From Wurfbainia villosa (lineage: Eukaryota > Streptophyta > Magnoliopsida > Zingiberales > Zingiberaceae), in the NCBI GenBank assembly GCA_025175895.1, contig CM046000.1, forward strand, positions 43,994,720 through 44,058,719: 64,000 nucleotides of DNA, in the 5' to 3' direction. The notes beneath the pieces are model-generated. The model did not search any database. It was given only the letters and a program-made list of their open reading frames with translations, and was not told where the DNA came from. Below are positions 56,695-64,000 of this stretch, one piece after another; position 1 is the stretch's first letter; each line of letters starts with the position of its first letter. The position numbers were made by a program, and so were the translations under genes.

Positions 56695-58905
56695 TGTTAG
56701 TGATATATGAGAGATGTCCTAAGGCAATCGCCTTATGTCTGAACCATTTATATGATAAATGAAGATTCACTATTTGAGTATACATGTTTTCATGTATTTG
56801 ATTAGATCTTAAACTCATTTACTGAATGTCCACGATACGATTCACAGCATGAGAGAATTTGTGATTGGATCATAACTAGTGAGTATCTCTACATGTGTAA
56901 TTGTGATGTATCGGAATTAATCCCTAGTCGATGAATTGATGGATTTGGACACCATCAATTCTGTCGAGACTAGCACGAGGTATACTCCTTGGTGTATCCA
57001 AGCAGCTGATTCTCACAGGCTGGAGACATTGTGATGTCCGGATTTAATCGTGGATGCTAGTTATGGTAACTAGTTCATTGGAGTGACCAACCGTAAGACT
57101 TCATATGGTTCTCTGCATATATAGATATGTCAATGAAGTTCTTACTGTAGCTTAAGTGCGATGTTTCTTTGACTTGCGGTATTCAAGTCATCTTGATCAT
57201 AAAGACTTATGCTTTGACATCTTAAGCAAGCATCTCTGAGGAGATGTGGACCCGGGATGATTGGGTATAAGTCGAAGTGATCGAAGGTGTTTGAATAGCC
57301 TATAAAGGATTCACCACTCCTTGCGAGAAGATGTATACTCATGGTCTCTCGTCAGATTGTTACTAAAGTCTTTGGCCAAAGCATTACATGTTTAGAGTAA
57401 GGTACTCTTGGATACATGTGCAGTAACTAGAATCCGTAGGACGAGAGAATGATACTTGGGCTAGGTGTGACGTAGTCAGCCTGGTGAGGACTGACACTAT
57501 AGACCATGTCCTGAACCAAGTGGGTATAAGATGAGTGAAGGGAATGGGGCACGATTCATTTGAGCTGCTGAAAGGTTTCAAAAATAGTTCTGGATCAACC
57601 GTTGATCTTTTCGGTTAATTGGGGATCATGATGTACTACTAGGTGCCACTCATGATCGTTCTATAATTAATGGTTAATTATAGATGACCAACATAAAACG
57701 AGAACCTATTTGGTCACACGCACAACGAGCGTAATCCGAAGGATTTAAAATGAGGTTGAGAATGAGATTCTCAGACCGAGAGAAACTGGGTTTGGTTGGA
57801 CCAAAGATGGAGCGAGCATGAAATCGTTTCAGTCGCAATGGAAGCGTGGATGGGCCATGTCTTATGAAGACATAATGGATGAACCAAAATGGCTTGGTTC
57901 TAATCCAATGGAGGAGAATAAACCAAAGGGTTTGGTTTATTTTAAACGAATGAACCAAAGTTGGTTCGGTTCGTTTTAACTTAAAATAAACCATCATGGT
58001 TTTGTTTATTTTAACTTAAAATAATGTTGCGGGTTAACGGGCCTTATGGTTATGATCCAATAATCATTGAGAGACTTAGTTCTCTATAAAAGAGGGCTTA
58101 AGGGTTTGTTAAGCCCTAATCCAATTCCCTTAACCTAGAGTTGCCGCCCACCTCCTCCCCTTGTAGAAGTCGGCGCCAACTCTAGTGCTGCCGCACATCT
58201 CCTCCAACCGGCGACTAGCTGCTGCCGTCTTCTCCACTTGCCGGCGTCGAGCAGCTGCCAGAGGAGCTCCGGTGATCATCCTTGGCTCCGGCGACAAGGT
58301 GAGCACATTGCTTTCCTTATTTGGCCGGCGCAAGGTCTCCACCAAAGCTGTCCAGTTTTTTGGACAGCTTGTTTCCTTCTTGTCGGAGCATCGTTTGGAA
58401 CTCTGACAGTGCCTCCCTTGCCGGGGATTCGATCTCCGGTAATCCTCATAGGTGGAGGATGAAGGATTCGTCAAACGGTTGACGAATTCCTCTCCGGAGA
58501 AACGAGTTTTTGAGGACTCATTTTGGATCCGAATTTTGATTCGGATCGTGATCTTCTCTTGATCACATCGTCTTCAACACGAGGCTAGTAACCCATACGA
58601 AGACGAGGCTCGTGACTTAGTGAAGTCATCCCGAAGATACTCATCGTGGATACGGATAGAGACGATTCTAGCGAGGATCGTTCCGCTTGATGTCTTTCCC
58701 GCTACACGTGATACGTAAGATATACGTAGTTAAATTTCCTTTTATTGCAAAATTTAAAATTGCGGTTATGTCTACACATATTGTACTATGCATGTGTGTG
58801 ATGTGTGTGTTGTAATAAATTAGATTTATTATTTTATTCCTTCCGTTGTGCACATGTTTGCGAAACATGTTCGAACACACTCGCCGCGGTGCCGGAAACC
58901 CAACA
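56695..58905 (+). repeat. 3' LTR of A3
   Basis: 2211 bp, TGTTAGTGAT to CCCAACA, after the PPT AAGTGGGAGTT. TATA at 58085, hairpin 58345-58370 with one G-U pair. About 14 bp are missing near 58398 compared with the 5' LTR, between two GTTTGGA copies. Confidence 0.94.
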
Positions 58906-59116
58906 GAATTGTCTGTGGATTAGAGGCAAGGGCTGCGAACCACGTTACATCGGCGTGTTTGCATTTGCTTCTTCTTTTCATTTGTTTTGTCTTAATTGTC
59001 TTTATCTTTATTATTCTACTACACTAACCTTGTACGCAGACAATTAAGCGATCGACTTCCATCATATACGAAAAGGGCTATTCACCCTCCTCTAGTCGGC
59101 CACCGATCCTCCAATA
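58906..59116 (+). repeat. 3' LTR of element C, right part
   Basis: Continues 49430 after the A3 target duplication. Carries GCTATTCACCC(T)CCTCTAG and ends CCTCCAATA (terminal CA changed to TA). TSD GACTC 59117-59121. Confidence 0.9.
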
Positions 59117-60824
59117 GACTCCCCCTAGAGCCTCTTCTTTGTTGTGTCTTGTGGCCGTCAACTTGGCTTTTAGCTCTTCACAATAGGCTTTTAAGCTCTT
59201 CTCGGAGGCAGCTAGAACAACTTCCTTCTACTTTCCCTCAGCTATTTGCTAGGACATTTGTTTCAATTTATTTTTAGAGGTAGTATGGCAAGCCGCCATA
59301 GTCGACTGGTAATTAGCCAAGTGTTGGGCTGCCTTATTATAGCTAGTTGCTTCCCGCATAAGAAAAAGACACACCTTAGAGATAAATATTAGGAGGGGGT
59401 AGGGGTAAAGAATAGTACCTCTACTAGTTTTGTCTGGAGGCATTCAAAAGGGCCTTGTACTGCCGATTGGTTGAACATTTTCACTTCCTAGGGAGTACGA
59501 AGCCTGAGGACCAACCTTAGTGTGGTAGTCAGTGGGATAAGGGGGAGGATATCCCCCATGGAAAGAGGAGGCTCATCCTTGAGGGAGGAAGGCTCAAGGG
59601 GAACGGAGTCGAGAGGTGGGCAAGTAATATGGGATAGTTTCGTGGGTGAAATTAGGGGTGGAGAAGACGTAGAAAGAGAAATCCCCACACATAAGGAGGA
59701 AGAGGGAATTGAGAAGGGTGGTAAAATTGGAGAATTCTCTTTGGGAACCAAGGGGAATCGCTGGAAAAATGAACGTCCTCCTCAATGGGATCAGAAATAA
59801 GAAGGTATTGGCATCGACGAAGTTGGAGAGGAGGAGGACTAGGAGATTGAGAGGGGGAAGTAGGAGGAAGAGTTGTGGAAGTGGTAGGACCTCCCTTGCA
59901 CTGGCAAAGATTCTCAGGTGATGAAGAGGGAGAGACAGGGAATTTTCCCCTCTTGCACTTCCCCTTTGCCTTCTCAGCTATAGTCTTTTCGGCACTCACC
60001 ATGACCCTCTACATAATATCATCTACAATATAGCATATACAAAGTAACAGATAACCATATGGAAAATCAATAAAGTGATAAGCGATAATAAGAGTTTAAA
60101 AACATCATTAAAATATATGGATTAGCATCCTACCTATGACCATGGGGTTGTCTAAGTGGAAAGGAGACAAGCCGAAGTGACTCAGAAGATTAGGATTCAA
60201 CAAAATGTCTGAATTATAATGGAGATCCCGTTGCACCCTATGCACTTCCGCAAAAGAGGATTGGAGCCGACAGTCTTGGAAGGGAGGTAGATCGGGAAGA
60301 GTGGTTCTCCATACTTTGAAATAGGGAAGAGGATTGGGAAGTCGGGCAAAGAAGTATAGTTCCCTCTAACCCTTATGGGAGGAGGGTTTGTTGGTAAGGA
60401 ATTGGCAGTCAGGGCGGCTAGCGAAGTAAAAGATACCTATTTTGGAAGATTTCAGTTGAAATAAGCAATGGAATAGGGTAGGGATAAGGAAAGCCCTAAG
60501 TGTTTAAAGATTATAACAGTGCCTGCTAATAGGCGGAAGGCGTTAGGGGCTAGTTAGTTAATAGCTATTTTATAAAATCCAGTAGTTCAAAATAAATAGG
60601 AGGGGCCAAGAGGCGAAGGCCATTTTCTAGCTGCCCTAGAAAGAAACAGTGATGGTGAGGAGGAGGGAGATGGGGCTGGTAAGGGTGAGAAGCAAGGAGG
60701 CACTTCACGATTGAGTCCATGAATAGGTCTTTGACATCGCGAAAGTAATGTTGGTTGTCTATGCGGGAAGCCACAGTTTCATATCAAGGTGCTGCGCTAG
60801 GGTTTATTTTGGAGAAGGAGCCAT
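59117..60824 (-). pseudogene. Gypsy-2 antisense ORF, N-terminal piece
   Basis: Read leftwards from a possible ATG at 60822-60824 (MAPSPK). Visible: SRIDNQHYFRDVKDLFMDSI and LENGLRLLAPPIYFELLDFI. A later frame has FYFASRPDCQFLTNKPSSHK followed by GWREL-like and YFFARLPNPLPYFKVW-like wording, then LSHFGLSPFHLDNP. This resembles the 'putative gypsy type transposon' family (Pfam Transposase_28), recalled not searched. A basic/Pro-rich linker (KGKCKRGKFPVSPSSSPENL, 60002 on) and the start of a coiled coil (KEVVLAASEKSLKAYCEELK, about 59230-59160) follow. It continues at 35380-34800 beyond C. Several stops and frameshifts. Function unknown. Confidence 0.65.
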
Positions 60825-61239
60825 AGTGAAAGAGGTAAGGTGACACTTACTTGTAGTGGAGAAGAAACGATCGTTGAAGAAGAGTAAACTGTTAGATGGT
60901 GAAGGTTTAGGTGCGAAACGGTCGATGGCGAGAATCACTGGAGGGAATAAGAAGAGTTAGAGTCAGGGAAGATGAAGTTATCGAGCATAAGTAGGTTTTT
61001 CGATGGGTCTTAGCTTTTAAATACACCGCTAAGGTGAGGCGGGGCCCATCAACCTAGTGAGAGGATTAATATGCTTAGAATAAGTAATGAGGAGTAGGGT
61101 ATTGGCCCAATAAGCTAGGTAAAACTAGTAAACGATCAGAAGGCTATGAAGTTACGACTAAGGAAGTGTGATGAAGGGAGACTGATAATCTTAAGAGTCA
61201 GACCAAAGGATTAGTTTGACTATTTTAAGGGGTGGCTAA
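60825..61239. other. Gypsy-2 region between antisense ORF and 3' LTR
   Basis: No coding sense. On the minus strand a TATA-like TATTTAAAAG at about 61009-61018 lies some 185 bp upstream of the antisense ATG and could serve that ORF. On the plus strand a polypurine tract AAGGGGTGG (61227-61235) precedes the LTR start. Confidence 0.45.
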
Positions 61240-64000
61240 TGATACTGCTATAACCCAACATGGGAATAAAGAAAGAAAAAGTGAATGGTTGAAGTTAGGA
61301 AGGTAAGATCAGATGAATGCAACTATAGCTCAGGGTATATACCTGAATCAAGTAGGGCTTAGTTTGGAAAGTTAAGCCAGATCGAGGGGATTGCAACTCG
61401 GGGAGTCGAGTAGGATTATAAGCACATTGGCTTGATGGTTAGAACAATGTCGAGTAGCAACTCGGGAAGCTGAGTTGAGTTATAAGCACATTGATTTAAT
61501 GGCCAAAATGGTGTCGAATAGCAAGTTGGGAAAATGGGCCAAATTAGAAAAAGGGAAACTCGGGGAGAAGGATGGAGGTGGAAAAATAGCAAGAAGGATT
61601 GATTGATGGAATGACATATAGGTAAAATGAAGGAAAGGGAGGACCCCACAACATGTAGGAAGTTTGTTATATCTTATAACCACCTAGGGTGCCTCATGAA
61701 GCCCCACAGAAGGCTCCAGTAGCACATCCTCGCCAATGACATAACAACATGATTCCTTGAACCTGCATGCCCCTCTACATGGACGGTGATCCAGGCAGTT
61801 TGTTACGCGACAGTTGGCCTCAAGAGAAGCAAGGATAAAAGGAAAAGAAGACGGAGGAAGAAGGGGCTCCGATTGGTTTTTGTCAACCAAGACTCACTGC
61901 TGGAGAGGAGGGGATCAAAAGTGTAGGGAATCTATGCATGCTTGGAAACATTTTACAAGTGCATAAGCAGCGGAAAAATAGGATTCCTTCAGAGATCCAT
62001 GCGAAAATCAAACTCGTTTGGTTGATTCTATCCTATGAGAATCGTAGTTACCTTTGATGCGAGCCCTTCGTAATCCCATTAGCAACATTTGTGTTCAAGG
62101 TGTCCGGATCTCAGCACGGTCAAGATGTTCGCACCTCTACGTTATCCACATGAACCGTGAGATGAAGAGGAACCAAATTGTAGTGCTAGCCACAAGATGT
62201 TGGTTCGGCCAAGAAGGTAGAAGAAGAAGGAGAAGAAGATCACACTCAAACAACAACAAAACCACAACCTCTACCAAAGTCTCATCCAATCCCCTTTTTA
62301 TATTCAACCATTGAATATGAAGGGTTTGTGACTCTTGGTTTCCATGGAATTAATAACTCATTAATTCCATCTTAATGATCATGCAACCCTTCTTAATGGT
62401 GAGTCTCACTCAATTCGAATTTGACTTGAGTGGAACTCGAGTTAGATTCATCGGGTATACCTTGAGTCATACTCAATCCAAATTTGACTTGAGTCTAACT
62501 CGAGTCAAATTCATTGGGTATACCTTGAGTCCCACTCAATGAGTCTAATCTACATTAGACTCAACCCGATGGCCCAATGGCTCATCACATGAGCCATCTC
62601 CAACTCACAAGTCCTAAGTGTGTGACCCAATAGGTTCTCGTAACGTTGGTAATGTTTCTAAAACCCTTTTAAAGACATAAGCATTGAGTGACATCTAGAA
62701 ATACATCATTGCTACCCAAGTGATGAGAATATCGAGATCTGACATAACCTTTCCGTGACTACTATCTTGTATGACTCAGTCCTTCTATCCATGATATCTA
62801 GATTGATCAATGAGGCATAGATTGTGTCATCCTCTTATCAATCATGAGTTTCTTGATCTCCAAGTAGACTACTCAACCAAATAAGCTCAATATCTCATAT
62901 TGACTTATTTGACAATGGCTATGCATGTTAGCAATCCTACTCTATCAAGGGGCCCATAGATATCACTTCTGTTATATGGAAGAGATAGATTTCATCCATA
63001 TCACTCACATCCCTCCGCATAACTTATTGCATACCCAGTGATCGCCTTTATAATCACCCTATTACGGGTGACGTTTGACGAAGCCAAAGTATACAACTCA
63101 TTATGTAGGGAACCGTAGTGACTTCAGGTCTAAGGACTATTCATACTAATAGTCACATGAGAATGTTTATGACACTCATATAACGATCTATGAAACATTC
63201 TCATGGTGGGTCAATTCAGTATATAGTCTCTAATATGTACCCATGTGTCAACTTGATATCACATATACATGACTTGTGAGATTAAGTCATCAATTGACCT
63301 ACATGCTAGTCTCTACGCATTAATATTGTCCTTGTATATTAATACTCGACTAGGAATAGTTGAGAGTAGCGTTCTATATATATATGTCTACAGACTCTCA
63401 CTATCAATTCAACTAATTGATATGCTGTAAACCTGAACCTACTATTCAAGGACACTATTATATTATTCATATAGCATAGATAAGGAATAATATAATAATC
63501 AAACCTTGTCTATTATTAATAAAATATGATACATATGATCCCTAATCAATCATCTCATGATTGTCACTAACAAAAAGGTGGACTAGTAAGGAGCAGGAAC
63601 ATCCTCGCCAGAGCAAGAAGAAGGAAGAAATATCTGGGTGTTATTTTCTTTACTTTGTATAATCTCTTATCTGTAAGGGGTTTCTCCACTTCCGAAAGTA
63701 CTTCCAAGAAGGAGGGATTATAGTAAAGATATATAACGCCGGAGCTCACTCTATAGCTCACCCATGGAGTAAGAATATGAATTCTGAACCACGTTAAATC
63801 TCTTGTTATCATCTTCTTATCTACTATTGAAGTCGGAGATGACCCCAAGCCTCCTCAACACCTTCGTTCCGAAGAGGTAGAAAATTTGTGCCACATCAAT
63901 AAACATCCAAGTGCATCATTGTCTAGGCCCCTTAAAATAAGTTAGAGTCATAACCATCTAGCCCTGACACTTGATCGTTGCCAATGTCGAATAATGCAAT
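61240..64000 (+). repeat. 3' LTR of gypsy-2, interrupted, runs to window end
   Basis: Probable start TGATACTGCTATAACCC at 61240 after the PPT. LTR sequence lies at 61240-61921 and 63578-64000, with solo LTR F between. It contains a roughly 70-bp unit repeated at 61390-61530 (GCAACTCGGG(G/A)AG, TATAAGCACATTG) and a TATA-like GGATAAAAGG at about 61836. Past F, a T-rich stretch and 'TCTCCACTTCCG...AAGGAGGGATTATAG', 'GAACCACGTTAAATC' are LTR-like. The right end was not identified; it may be at or beyond the window edge. Confidence 0.6.
61917..63577 (-). repeat. Solo LTR F with TSD AAAAG
   Basis: TGTAGGGAATC to TCACTAACA on the plus strand (61922-63572, 1651 bp), flanked by AAAAG (61917-61921 and 63573-63577). 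It has no internal region. The AGCAGCGGAA motif near its left end corresponds to TTCCGCTG near the 3' end of the A LTRs, so it probably lies on the minus strand. Copia-type by build; the family is not otherwise in the window. Confidence 0.85.

Larger units (their letters stand above)
49426..58910 (+). mobile_element. Copia element A3, complete, in C 3' LTR
   Basis: TSD GAATC (49426-49430) and GAATT (58906-58910). 5' LTR 49431-51632, degenerate PBS, leader with hairpins, gag 52925 on, pol to 56674, PPT about 56684-56694, 3' LTR 56695-58905. Same family as A1 and A2. The coding region has frameshifts and an internal gag deletion, so it is more damaged than A2. Confidence 0.94.
35376..59121 (+). 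mobile_element. Element C: gag-only Sirevirus-like retrotransposon
   Basis: TSD GACTT (35376-35380) and GACTC (59117-59121). Own sequence: 5' LTR 35381-36700, PBS 36703-36714, gag 36758-37711 and 46521-47229, 3' non-coding 47230-48305, PPT 48306-48319, 3' LTR 48320-49430 plus 58906-59116. D (minus) sits inside gag and A3 inside the 3' LTR. After removing both, C is about 5.4 kb. No protease, integrase, RT or RNase H sequence is found between gag and the PPT. It fits the class of LTR elements that keep only gag (TR-GAG) and depend on another element for pol. Confidence 0.85.

Noticed and set aside
63378..63390. TATATATATA in LTR F as a promoter
   Set aside because: Low-complexity run, and LTR F is probably on the minus strand; no supporting context.
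1..64000. Host genes, tRNA or rRNA genes
   Set aside because: Every coding-like stretch falls into a retroelement family; tRNA-like matches are only primer binding sites of 12-17 bases.

Overview
The window is a piece of a large, repeat-rich flowering-plant genome. No host gene can be supported anywhere in it. It consists of LTR retrotransposons nested in one another, plus one non-LTR (LINE) insertion. The mix (Ty1/copia of the Tork/Angela and Sirevirus types, Ty3/gypsy of the Tat/Retand type with an antisense ORF, and an RTE-type LINE ending in a TTG tail) is typical of angiosperms. The species cannot be named from the sequence. Family names A to F are labels used only in this annotation.

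Left half (1-31.5 kb). The window opens inside a copia element, A1, whose 3' half and 2.16-kb 3' LTR run to 4523. Next comes the decayed pol of a Tat-type gypsy element (gypsy-1, 4524-7701). Its antisense ORF follows and is split by a minus-strand Sirevirus-like copia, B (8122-30615, TSD GGATA). B is itself split by a full-length plus-strand copia, A2 (13757-27721, TSD ATTTG). A2 carries an RTE LINE in its 5' LTR (15819-19053, 19-bp TSD) and a solo LTR of family B in its leader (19974-21040). So A jumped into B, and later B jumped into A.

Right half (31.5-64 kb). A truncated Sirevirus-like LTR (E) and a truncated minus-strand A LTR (A4) lead into a second Tat-type gypsy element (gypsy-2). Its antisense ORF is split by copia element C (35381-59116, TSD GACTT/GACTC). 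C has LTRs, PBS, PPT and gag but no pol, so it looks like a gag-only non-autonomous Sirevirus. C in turn contains a minus-strand copia, D (37717-46515, TSD GAAGA), inside gag, and a third A copy, A3 (49431-58905, TSD GAATC/GAATT), inside its 3' LTR. The window ends in the gypsy-2 3' LTR, which is interrupted by a solo LTR, F (61922-63572, TSD AAAAG).

All the element genes carry stops, frameshifts or deletions, so nothing here is likely to be autonomous. The most notable points are four hairpins with one shared architecture and different but complementary outer stems in the A leader, a perfect 11-bp hairpin in the A LTR, the gag-only element C with LTR ends and palindromes like those of B, the antisense ORFs of the gypsy elements, and an A2 polyprotein that stays in one frame and is broken only by ten transition-type stop codons.
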